Positions 1 to 5,808 of a stretch of 6,408 nucleotides of DNA are shown here, one piece after another. Origin of the DNA: Clostridia bacterium. Its GTDB lineage: Bacteria; Bacillota; Clostridia; Oscillospirales; Acutalibacteraceae. The DNA lies in the NCBI GenBank assembly GCA_017631745.1, contig JAGBSR010000087.1:1-6408 (forward strand). The letters run 5' to 3'. The notes under the pieces are model-generated. The model worked only from the letters and a program-made list of their open reading frames with translations, did no database searches and was not told the origin of the DNA. Every line of letters begins with the position of its first letter. The first letter of the stretch is position 1. The position numbers were made by a program, and so were the translations under genes.

Positions 1-535
1 AGGTTCAGGCGTATACTACAATGCAACTCAGATTCTCGCAGCTGCAGGTCTTGACATCGATGCAGACATCAACAAGACAGCTGCTTCATTTGGCGATGCT
101 GCTACTCTTCTTAAAGACGGTGCTATTGATGCTGCTTTCATCACAGCAGGCACACCCACTCCCGCAGTTTCAGACCTTGCAACTTCAACAGACATCGTTG
201 CTGTTGACCTTGGCGAAGAAGTAATTGCTAAGCTTATGAACGATTATCCCTTCTATGCTAAGCACGAATATACAAGCGCTGACTATTCATTCATCGCAGA
301 CGATGAAACAGCTACAACAGTTGCTATTATGGCTACATTCATCGTTACAAACGATATGAGCGAAGACCAGGTTTATGATATCACAAAGAACCTTTGGGAA
401 AAGCAGGATGAAATTGCTGTAGCACACGCTAAGGGTAAGGAAATGGATAAAGAGACAGCAGCTGCTGCAATCGGCAATGTTCCCCTTCATCCCGGTGCTG
501 AAAAGTACTATAAGGAAATCGGCGTTATCGCATAA
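1..535 (+). CDS. TRAP transporter solute receptor, TAXI family (5' truncated by window edge)
   Basis: This is the C-terminal part of the extracytoplasmic solute-binding receptor of a TRAP-TAXI importer. It captures a substrate outside the membrane and delivers it to the permease encoded downstream. The open frame runs from base 2 to TAA at 533-535 with no stop, giving 177 residues; TAXI receptors are usually about 320-350, so roughly 150 residues, including the signal peptide, lie off the left edge. Family signatures are visible in order: GSG followed by NATQILAAAGL at the start, SFGDAATLLKDGAIDAAFITAG at about residues 33-54 with the typical Gly-Thr-Pro turn after it, a YPFY element near residue 82, and the C-terminal PLHPGAEKYYKE motif ending two or three residues before the stop. 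Partnership with the permease gene 106 bases downstream is typical of TAXI systems. Some studied TAXI receptors bind glutamate or dicarboxylates; the ligand here cannot be read from the sequence. The ATG at 236 is internal and not a gene start. Confidence 0.93.
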   Translation, partial: GSGVYYNATQILAAAGLDIDADINKTAASFGDAATLLKDGAIDAAFITAGTPTPAVSDLATSTDIVAVDLGEEVIAKLMNDYPFYAKHEYTSADYSFIADDETATTVAIMATFIVTNDMSEDQVYDITKNLWEKQDEIAVAHAKGKEMDKETAAAAIGNVPLHPGAEKYYKEIGVIA

Positions 536-572
536 TTTCCATCGCAGTTAAAACAGTAAATAATTGCTTTAT

Positions 573-606
573 AATAAATGCTGCAACAACACTTGCAGCA
601 TTTATT
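573..606 (+). terminator. Perfect 14-bp hairpin between TAXI receptor and permease genes (leaky terminator or mRNA-stabilising stem-loop)
   Basis: Bases 573-586 (AATAAATGCTGCAA) are fully complementary to 593-606, with a six-base loop CAACAC. The 3' arm ends in a T-rich run (TTTATTT, 601-607) that pairs with A-rich sequence in the 5' arm, as in weak intrinsic terminators. It sits 37 bases after the receptor stop and 35 bases before the permease start. The permease has its own ribosome binding site but no strong promoter behind the hairpin, so a partial terminator or a 3'-end protector that keeps receptor mRNA more abundant than permease mRNA is the likeliest reading. A TATAAT hexamer at 570-575 overlaps the 5' arm but has only a weak -35 candidate. 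Confidence 0.6.
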
Positions 607-627
607 TAAGTTTAAAATCAAGATAAA

Positions 628-635
628 AAGGAGGT
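628..635 (+). promoter_or_regulatory. Ribosome binding site fixing the GTG start of the TRAP permease
   Basis: AAGGAGGT at 628-635 is a near-perfect anti-Shine-Dalgarno match, six bases before GTG at 642. No in-frame ATG lies nearby, and this spacing decides in favour of the GTG start. Confidence 0.85.
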
Positions 636-641
636 AAAACT

Positions 642-2774
642 GTGGACGAAAATAAAATTCCCCTTGCAGCAGAAGACGAAGCTATTGACGCCGACGCCAT
701 TATGGCTGAGTTCGACAGAGAGAGTAACACACGAATATTCACAGGCTGGAGAAAGACTGTAATTACTGCAATTATGTCGCTTTTCAGTGTGTATATGATT
801 TCAATGGCTCTCGTTTTCCAGAACGCCACAAAATATACCAAGCTCACAACCTTCCTTGCTTTCATTGTATTTATCGGATATATCATTTTCCCCGCATACA
901 AAAAGCAGACAAAGAAAATTAACTATGTTCCCTTCTATGACATAATCCTATCGATTGTCGGTGCAGGCTCATTCCTCTACTATGCAATCTTCCAGGACGA
1001 TATTATTCTTATGTCACGCCGTATCGGCACCGTACAGATTATAGTTGCTCTCGTTGCGATACTTCTTCTTGTTGAACTCTGCCGAAGAGCTGTAGGTTGG
1101 CCTATCATAATAGTCGCAGGCTTGTTTGTAGCTTATGCAGCAATCAATGCTATAAGCAAAAACCCCGACACTGCTCTGAGAAGCCTTATGTACGGTCTCT
1201 TCTACGATGTATCAAATGGCCTCTTCTCCACCCCCGTTTATGTTTGTACAACTTTCATTGTATTATTTATAATACTCGGTGCCCTGCTTGAAAAGACAGG
1301 TATCGGCACATTCTTCGTTGACCTTGCTAATTCAATCGCAGGTTCATCAATCGGCGGCCCTGCAAAGGTTGCAGTTATCTCAAGTGCCCTCGAGGGTATG
1401 TATTCAGGCTCAAGTGTTGCCAACACTGTAGGCTCAGGTTCAATCACCATTCCTATGATGAAAAAGACCGGCTACAAGCCCGAATTCGCAGCGGCCGTTG
1501 AAGCAGCAGCTTCAACCGGCGGTCAGATTATGCCTCCCATTATGGGCGCGGCAGCCTTCCTTATGTCAGAAATCACAGAGACTCCCTATTCAACAATTGC
1601 AGTTACAGCTATTCTTCCTGCAGTTCTTTACTTTACAGGTATCTTTATGATGATTCATTTTGAAGCTAAGAAGCTCGGCCTCAAAGGACTTCCCAAGGAT
1701 GCTATCCCCAACTTCTTCAAGCTCATCATCAGAAACGGCTATCTCCTGCTTCCTATCGTGGTTCTTGTTATTGCTATGAACTATTTCAGCGCAGGTCTCT
1801 CAGCTTGCTTCGCAATCCTCGGTTCACTTATCGTTTCACTTGTACCGAAAAAGCTCAACAAGAAAAACGCTTGGAAAGCTATTGTCCCCGTAATTCCTAT
1901 AGCAGTTCTTTTAGGCTTATGGCTTCCCTTCGGTCAGTCAAATATGAGCACAGCTGTTCTCGTTTCAATGATTTCCTGCGTTGTTCTTTCATTCATTATG
2001 AAAGACTCAGCAACTCTTACTCCCAAGGTGGTTGTTGAATCTCTTGAAGGCGGTGCAAAAAATACAGTAGGCGTAGCAGTTGCCTGCGGTATGGCAGGTC
2101 TTATCTCCGGCGTTGTTACTATGACAGCGCTCGGTCAGATACTCATCAACACTCTTGTACCCATAGCTGAAAACAGCACCTTCCTTGCTCTGTTCCTTAC
2201 AATGGTCTGCTGTATAGTTCTCGGTATGGGCGTACCAACAACAGCTAACTATGTTATCATGGCAACAATCACAGCTCCCATTCTTATCAAGATGGGTCTG
2301 CCCGTGCTTGCGGCTCATATGTTTGTTTTCTACTTCGGTATCGTTGCAGACATCACACCGCCTGTTGCCCTTGCTGCTTATGCGGGCTCGGCTATTGCCA
2401 AGTCCAACCCGATGAAGACGGGTGTCACAGCTACACGACTTGCTATCACAGCCTTTATTGTACCTTATATCTTCGCATACAGTCCCGAAATGCTTCTTAT
2501 CGACGCAGCATGGTACGATGTAGTACAAATTGTAATCACTGCTCTTATCGGTATTTTCGCAGTTTCGGCAGGTATGGAAGGCTATATGATTGTAAAGACT
2601 CCCTGGTGGCAGAGACTTATGCTCTTAGGCGGCGGTCTTCTGAGCATCATCCCCGGTCTTGCAACAGACGCGGCAGGTATTCTTCTTATCGCAGCAGTAA
2701 TTATTCTTCAGAAGCTCGGCGAAAAGAAACAGCTCACACCTCCCGAAGTATCAGTTCAATCAGACGCAGCGTGA
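642..2774 (+). CDS. TRAP transporter fused permease subunit (DctQ-DctM type, 4TM/12TM)
   Basis: This is the integral membrane permease of the TRAP-TAXI importer. It moves the solute delivered by the receptor across the cytoplasmic membrane using an ion gradient rather than ATP. The 710-residue length fits the fused family, in which the small (DctQ) and large (DctM) membrane subunits are one chain. A hydrophilic acidic N-terminus (about 1-35) is followed by hydrophobic segments near 37-60, 68-85, 98-117 and 128-146 (DctQ-like), then the DctM-like part. Diagnostic motifs are EGMYSGSSVANTVGSGSITIPMM at about 251-273, EAAASTGGQIMPPIMGAAAF at 287-306, the second-repeat counterpart GMGVPTTANYVIM at about 528-540, and GIVADITPPVALAAYAGSAIA at 566-586. 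The two related motifs reflect the internally duplicated DctM fold. A polar, charged tail occupies about 691-710. The start is GTG with AAGGAGGT six bases upstream. The gene probably shares an operon with the receptor gene. Substrate unknown. Confidence 0.94.
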   Translation: MDENKIPLAAEDEAIDADAIMAEFDRESNTRIFTGWRKTVITAIMSLFSVYMISMALVFQNATKYTKLTTFLAFIVFIGYIIFPAYKKQTKKINYVPFYDIILSIVGAGSFLYYAIFQDDIILMSRRIGTVQIIVALVAILLLVELCRRAVGWPIIIVAGLFVAYAAINAISKNPDTALRSLMYGLFYDVSNGLFSTPVYVCTTFIVLFIILGALLEKTGIGTFFVDLANSIAGSSIGGPAKVAVISSALEGMYSGSSVANTVGSGSITIPMMKKTGYKPEFAAAVEAAASTGGQIMPPIMGAAAFLMSEITETPYSTIAVTAILPAVLYFTGIFMMIHFEAKKLGLKGLPKDAIPNFFKLIIRNGYLLLPIVVLVIAMNYFSAGLSACFAILGSLIVSLVPKKLNKKNAWKAIVPVIPIAVLLGLWLPFGQSNMSTAVLVSMISCVVLSFIMKDSATLTPKVVVESLEGGAKNTVGVAVACGMAGLISGVVTMTALGQILINTLVPIAENSTFLALFLTMVCCIVLGMGVPTTANYVIMATITAPILIKMGLPVLAAHMFVFYFGIVADITPPVALAAYAGSAIAKSNPMKTGVTATRLAITAFIVPYIFAYSPEMLLIDAAWYDVVQIVITALIGIFAVSAGMEGYMIVKTPWWQRLMLLGGGLLSIIPGLATDAAGILLIAAVIILQKLGEKKQLTPPEVSVQSDAA

Positions 2775-2781
2775 TATTTTT

Positions 2782-2809
2782 AAGAGATGGCAAATGCCAT
2801 CTCTTTTTT
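2782..2809 (+). terminator. Rho-independent terminator after the TRAP permease gene
   Basis: Stem AAGAGATGGC (2782-2791) pairs perfectly with GCCATCTCTT (2796-2805) around the four-base loop AAAT, and the 3' arm runs into six T residues (2804-2809). It begins eight bases after the permease stop codon. On the opposite strand no T-run follows, so it acts in the plus direction only. Confidence 0.9.
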
Positions 2810-2810
2810 A

Positions 2811-2839
2811 TTGACTTTTTTCATTTCCGGTGATAAAAT
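2811..2839 (+). promoter_or_regulatory. Sigma-A-type extended -10 promoter for the membrane-anchored protein gene
   Basis: The -35 box TTGACT (2811-2816, five of six matches to TTGACA) and the -10 box TAAAAT (2834-2839, five of six matches to TATAAT) are separated by exactly 17 bases. A TG dinucleotide at 2831-2832 gives the extended TGnTAAAAT form. The -35 begins one base after the T-run of the preceding terminator, so the gene at 2873 is an independent transcription unit. The expected transcription start is near 2845-2848, giving a short leader with an AAGGAG site at 2857-2862. Confidence 0.8.
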
Positions 2840-2849
2840 TAGTTTATCA
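2831..2849 (+). promoter_or_regulatory. Operator-like 19-bp palindrome over the -10 box and transcription start
   Basis: TGATAAAATTAGTTTATCA is an inverted repeat centred on base 2840, with eight of nine half-site positions complementary (only 2838/2842 fail). It covers the -10 hexamer and the predicted transcription start, where a bound dimeric repressor would block RNA polymerase. The half-site TGATAAA begins like Fur-family half-sites, but the arm spacing does not match the usual 7-1-7 box, so I do not assign a regulator. In AT-rich promoter DNA, short palindromes also arise by chance. Confidence 0.4.
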
Positions 2850-2872
2850 TATTTCGAAGGAGAAGATATTAA

Positions 2873-3823
2873 ATGAAAAAATATGACCAACTCATTTTTG
2901 CAGCTCTTTTAGCAGCAGTCTTCGTTCTGCTCTCCGCTACTCTCGGTCTCATTTTACCCACCGAAATAAATGTAGAAGGAGCAGTAGATTCTGACCTCCC
3001 CGTAGCTCAGGTACAGCAGACCGTAGTTACTGCACCCACACAGCCTGCGGTAACAACTCCTCCTGCTACACAGCCTGCAACACCTGACAACAGTACCGAT
3101 GATACAACCTCAGTTCCCGCTGCCGATAACACAAATGACAGCTCCTTACCTCAGGGCAATGAAGCTATCCTCGCCAAATACTCAGAGCTTATGAACGATG
3201 CTAAAGCCAAAAGTGTAGGCTTCAAGAAAATCGAATGGCAGGCAATTCCCGAAGAGAAGGCTCAGTTTGAAGGCAAGGCTTTCGGCAAAATTCTTCCTAT
3301 TGCTTCAAACTTCTTTAAAACAGAGGAAGATGCAAAAGCTAACCCCGAATTTAAATCCAAAGATGACGATGCAACATGGCTCCCCATCTATCACAACCAA
3401 AAAGGCTGCCTTCTTACTGATGCAAGTGTTATAGAAAATGCAACCTGCACAGAGCTTCCCGACGGCAATGTTAAAATTGTAATTGAACTTAAAGATGAAG
3501 ATAACAGTGAACCTCCTCTTGAGTCACCCACTTGCGACAGCTATATCGGCTCAATGTTCACTCCCATTCAGTTTGCTTCAATCCGCAACACTCTTGAAAC
3601 AGACCCTGCAGTCAAGTTCATCGTTAAAAATGTAGACTTCGATCTTACATATTTTGACTGCGTAGCTGAGCTTACATACAATCCTGCAACAAATCAGATT
3701 GTGCAGCTTGACCAGTTTATGCATATCGATATCAAGATCAATGACGGTTCAATCCTCGGTCTTTCAGCTAAGGGTAACGCTGTGCTTGACAACTATATGT
3801 ATATCAGCGAATTCCAGTATTAA
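2873..3823 (+). CDS. Membrane-anchored extracytoplasmic protein with Pro/Thr-rich linker, function unknown
   Basis: I do not recognise the function. The 316-residue product starts MKKYDQ and has one hydrophobic segment at about residues 8-29, with basic residues before it, fitting an uncleaved signal anchor or a signal peptide. There is no cysteine in or just after this segment, so it is not a lipoprotein. A low-complexity Pro/Thr/Ala/Gln linker (about 43-93, with TQPA repeated) leads to a globular domain of about 97-316 that opens with a helical stretch (EAILAKYSELMNDAKAKSVGF in character) and continues with alternating strand-like segments to the C-terminus. Four cysteines (C179, C192, C221, C263), all in the globular part, could form disulphides outside the cell. 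The ATG follows AAGGAG (2857-2862) by ten bases, and translation ends in tandem stops TAATAA at 3821-3826. The gene has its own promoter and terminator, so it is a single-gene unit. Similar stalked hypothetical proteins occur in gut clostridia; a role at the cell surface is inference only. Confidence 0.85.
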   Translation: MKKYDQLIFAALLAAVFVLLSATLGLILPTEINVEGAVDSDLPVAQVQQTVVTAPTQPAVTTPPATQPATPDNSTDDTTSVPAADNTNDSSLPQGNEAILAKYSELMNDAKAKSVGFKKIEWQAIPEEKAQFEGKAFGKILPIASNFFKTEEDAKANPEFKSKDDDATWLPIYHNQKGCLLTDASVIENATCTELPDGNVKIVIELKDEDNSEPPLESPTCDSYIGSMFTPIQFASIRNTLETDPAVKFIVKNVDFDLTYFDCVAELTYNPATNQIVQLDQFMHIDIKINDGSILGLSAKGNAVLDNYMYISEFQY

Positions 3824-3836
3824 TAAGCAATTGCAA

Positions 3837-3868
3837 AGCGGCATCCCGAAGGATGCCGCTGATTTTTT
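3837..3868 (+). terminator. Rho-independent terminator of the membrane-anchored protein gene
   Basis: Stem AGCGGCATCC (3837-3846) pairs perfectly with GGATGCCGCT (3851-3860) around the stable tetraloop CGAA, followed two bases later by six T residues (3863-3868). It starts ten bases after the tandem stop codons. It acts in the plus direction only, since no T-run follows on the minus strand. Confidence 0.92.
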
Positions 3869-3887
3869 GTGTGAGGAAAACTGCACG

Positions 3888-3966
3888 GGGGCTCCGTCGC
3901 CGTTTACGGCGCGAGGATGCCCATAGGCATCCTCGGAAAGCACCTGCGGTGCTTTCACGGAGCCCC
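3888..3966. other. 79-base cloverleaf-like palindromic element with a fully paired four-way junction
   Basis: An outer stem of 10 bp (3888-3897 with 3957-3966, GGGGCTCCGT/ACGGAGCCCC) encloses three successive hairpins: 3898-3911 (5 bp, loop TTTA), 3912-3935 (10 bp, loop CATA) and 3936-3956 (9 bp, loop TGC). Every pair is Watson-Crick, and no base is left unpaired between the arms, so 68 of 79 bases are in stems. GC content is about two thirds (53 of 79), higher than the flanking genes. A further short match (AGGAA 3874-3878 with TTCCT 3973-3977) could extend the outer stem beyond an internal loop. Because all stems are pure Watson-Crick, either DNA strand can fold the same way. It lies in the gap between convergent genes, outside both terminators. 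It could be a dispersed palindromic repeat (REP/MITE-like), a structured RNA, or a protein-binding cruciform; I do not recognise a known family. Confidence 0.8.
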
Positions 3967-3993
3967 GCCCTATTCCTTTCTCAGCCTTTAGGC

Positions 3994-4030
3994 AAAAGCA
4001 AAACAAGCGGCTCATTGAGCCGCTTGTTTT
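3994..4030 (-). terminator. Terminator of the hydrogenase operon (potentially bidirectional)
   Basis: AAAACAAGCGGCTCA (4000-4014) is complementary to 4016-4030 around a single central base, which in practice means a stem of about 13-14 bp with a tight 3-5 base loop. Read on the minus strand it begins ten bases after the hydA stop, and its 3' arm ends in TTTT followed by GCTTTT (3994-4003). On the plus strand the other arm ends in five T residues (4027-4031), so it may also stop transcription coming from the left. Confidence 0.88.
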
Positions 4031-4039
4031 TATCTGAGT

Positions 4040-5791
4040 TTATTTGTTGAACATGGGTCTTGCTACATATGAAGTGTGAAGAAGCTCATGAGCCTTGTGG
4101 CTGTTGGGCTCGCCGAGATATTCAGCATAAACTGTCTTTACATCTTCATTTTCGTGGCTCTTTCTGTGAGGACGGTTCTTATCGTTCTCATAAAGAGCTG
4201 CAGCTCTGAGAGCCTTGAGGTCTGTGAAGTTGCGAACTGTTGCGCTCTGAACAGGCTGACCGCCACCATTGATACAACCGCCGGGACAACCCATAATTTC
4301 GATAAAGGTATAGTCAGCTGTGCCGTCCTTAACCTTATCCATAAGCACCTTAGCGTTCTTTGTACCGCTTGCGATTGCAACCTTAACATCAAGATCACCG
4401 AGCTTGTATGAAGCTTCCTTCACGCCTTCCATACCACGCACATCGTGGAATTCGGGGTTTTCAAGCTCTTTGCCTGTGATAACCTCAGCAGCTGTACGAA
4501 GAGCTGCCTCCATAACCCCGCCGGTTGCGCCAAAGATAACAGCAGCACCTGTTCCCTGACCGAGAGGAGCATCGCACTCTTCATCGGGAAGAATCTTGAA
4601 GATGATACCTGCTGTATCAATCATTCTGCCGAGCTCTCTTGTGGTGAGTACATAGTCAACATCAGGATAGCCTGCGCCTGCTTCATCATCACGACCGCAA
4701 TCGAACTTCTTAGCTGTACAAGGCATAATTGCAACTGAAACGATATCCTTGGGATCGATGCCGTTCTTTTCAGCGTAGTAGCTCTTGATGATAGCACCCT
4801 GCATCTGCATAGGTGACTTACATGTTGAAAGGTGATCGAGCTCTGTGGGATAGTAGTGCTCGCAATACTTGATCCAACCGGGTGAGCAGGATGTAATCAT
4901 AGGAAGAACGCCGCCGTTCTTTACTCTTGAGAGAAGCTCTGTAGCTTCTTCCATAATTGTAAGGTCAGCTGCAAAGTTGGTATCAAATACTTTGTTGAAA
5001 CCGAGTCTACGAAGAGCTGCAAACATCTTACCTGTTACATCTGTACCGATAGGCATATCGAAACATTCACCGAGAGTTGCGCGTACTGCAGGAGCAGCCT
5101 GAACAACAACATACTTTGTGGGATCGCTGATAGCCTCAAATACCTTTTCTGTATCATCCTTCTCATAGAGAGCACCTACGGGGCAGTTTACAATACACTG
5201 ACCGCAGGAGATACATGATGTAGCATTGAGGGGAAGCTCAAATGCTGAGCCGATATGTGTGTCGATACCGCGTGCATTTGCGCCGATAACACTGACACCC
5301 TGCTGATTACAAGCCGCAACACAGCGACGGCAAAGGATACACTTATTGTTATCTCTTACCATATGAGCAGCTGAGTAGTCAATTTCATATACAGGCTTGT
5401 CGCCGTCAAACTTGCCTTCGTCGTCTACGCCGTATTCCTTGCAGAGCTTCTGAAGCTCGCAGTTACCGCTTCTTACACATGAAAGGCACTTTCTTTCGTG
5501 AGTTGAAAGAATGAGCTCGAGAGTAGTTTTTCTTGCCTTACGAACTCTGTCGCTGTTTGTGAAAATTTCTGTTCCTTCTCTTTCGATGGGGAATACGCAA
5601 GCTGCAACGAGGCTTCTTGCACCTGTTACCTCAACAACGCAGAAACGGCAAGCACCGATTTCGTTGATTTCCTTGAGATAGCAGAGAGTGGGAATTTCAA
5701 TACCAAGCTGTCTTGCAGCCTCGAGAATTGTTGTGCCGTAAGGTACGCTGCAGGGCATACCATTGATTTTAATGTTAATCATTTTATCCAT
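4040..5791 (-). CDS. hydA: [FeFe] hydrogenase catalytic subunit, HydA/HndD-like (NAD(P)H-linked, group A)
   Basis: This cytoplasmic enzyme reduces protons to H2 (or the reverse) at the H-cluster, using electrons from the flavin subunit encoded upstream. The 583 residues match HndD length (about 585). Domains in order: NuoG-like [2Fe-2S] with C37, C48, C51, C65; His-ligated [4Fe-4S] with H98, C102, C105, C111; two ferredoxin-type [4Fe-4S] clusters with C151, C154, C157, C161 and C193, C196, C199, C203; the H-cluster domain from about 225; and a fused small-subunit domain at about 520-578 (ALYEND..., LHTSY). H-cluster motifs are TSCSPGW (300-306, ligand C302), MPCTAKKFD (356-364, ligand C358) and FIEIMGCPGGCINGGGQP (496-513, ligands C502, C506). 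Position 303 is Ser where CpI-type enzymes have the proton-transfer Cys. The extra C-terminal [2Fe-2S] domain of Thermotoga HydA is absent. The start at 5791 is chosen because GGAGGT lies eight bases upstream; the Met at codon 4 would be too far away. NAD versus NADP use and bifurcation cannot be decided from this subunit. Confidence 0.96.
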   Translation of the reverse strand: MDKMINIKINGMPCSVPYGTTILEAARQLGIEIPTLCYLKEINEIGACRFCVVEVTGARSLVAACVFPIEREGTEIFTNSDRVRKARKTTLELILSTHERKCLSCVRSGNCELQKLCKEYGVDDEGKFDGDKPVYEIDYSAAHMVRDNNKCILCRRCVAACNQQGVSVIGANARGIDTHIGSAFELPLNATSCISCGQCIVNCPVGALYEKDDTEKVFEAISDPTKYVVVQAAPAVRATLGECFDMPIGTDVTGKMFAALRRLGFNKVFDTNFAADLTIMEEATELLSRVKNGGVLPMITSCSPGWIKYCEHYYPTELDHLSTCKSPMQMQGAIIKSYYAEKNGIDPKDIVSVAIMPCTAKKFDCGRDDEAGAGYPDVDYVLTTRELGRMIDTAGIIFKILPDEECDAPLGQGTGAAVIFGATGGVMEAALRTAAEVITGKELENPEFHDVRGMEGVKEASYKLGDLDVKVAIASGTKNAKVLMDKVKDGTADYTFIEIMGCPGGCINGGGQPVQSATVRNFTDLKALRAAALYENDKNRPHRKSHENEDVKTVYAEYLGEPNSHKAHELLHTSYVARPMFNK

Positions 5792-5799
5792 TGCTTCGT

Positions 5800-5808
5800 A
5801 CCTCCTTA
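5800..5808 (-). promoter_or_regulatory. hydA ribosome binding site overlapping the hydB stop codon
   Basis: On the minus strand TAAGGAGGT contains both the TAA stop of the upstream gene (5808-5806) and the GGAGGT Shine-Dalgarno core (5805-5800), eight bases before ATG at 5791. This arrangement favours translational coupling, and hence balanced synthesis, of the two hydrogenase subunits. Confidence 0.85.

Noticed and set aside
236..535. A 99-codon frame starting at ATG 236 as a separate small gene
   Set aside because: The same frame continues open to the left edge with clear TAXI-receptor sequence and there is no ribosome binding site before 236, so this Met is internal.
536..641. A riboswitch in the spacer before the permease
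   Set aside because: Only one simple hairpin is present, with no conserved aptamer-like sequence, and the spacer is too short for most known classes.
2007..2528. A 173-codon minus-strand frame inside the permease gene
   Set aside because: The product is Cys/His/Ser-rich low-quality sequence with no family resemblance and no ribosome binding site; it mirrors the strongly supported permease frame.
2873..2962. A lipoprotein signal peptide on the unknown protein
   Set aside because: No cysteine occurs in the first 170 residues, so there is no lipobox; membrane anchoring or cleavage by signal peptidase I is the alternative.
3888..3966. The cloverleaf as a tRNA gene
   Set aside because: It has a 10-bp outer stem rather than a 7-bp acceptor, no single-stranded junction bases, three- or four-base loops instead of seven-base anticodon and T loops, and no GTTCNA motif or CCA end.
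3837..4030. A CRISPR array in the hairpin-rich gap
   Set aside because: The hairpins differ in sequence and length, and there are no regularly spaced direct repeats.
3764..4050. Short frames on both strands across the convergent gap (plus 3853-4050, minus 4015-3764)
   Set aside because: They run through two terminators and the cloverleaf, and the palindromic DNA creates open frames on both strands. Neither has a ribosome binding site or recognisable protein features.
5780..5782. ATG at 5782 (codon 4) as the hydA start
   Set aside because: It would give the family-like MINIKIN start, but it lies 17 bases from the Shine-Dalgarno core, whereas ATG at 5791 is at an ideal eight bases.
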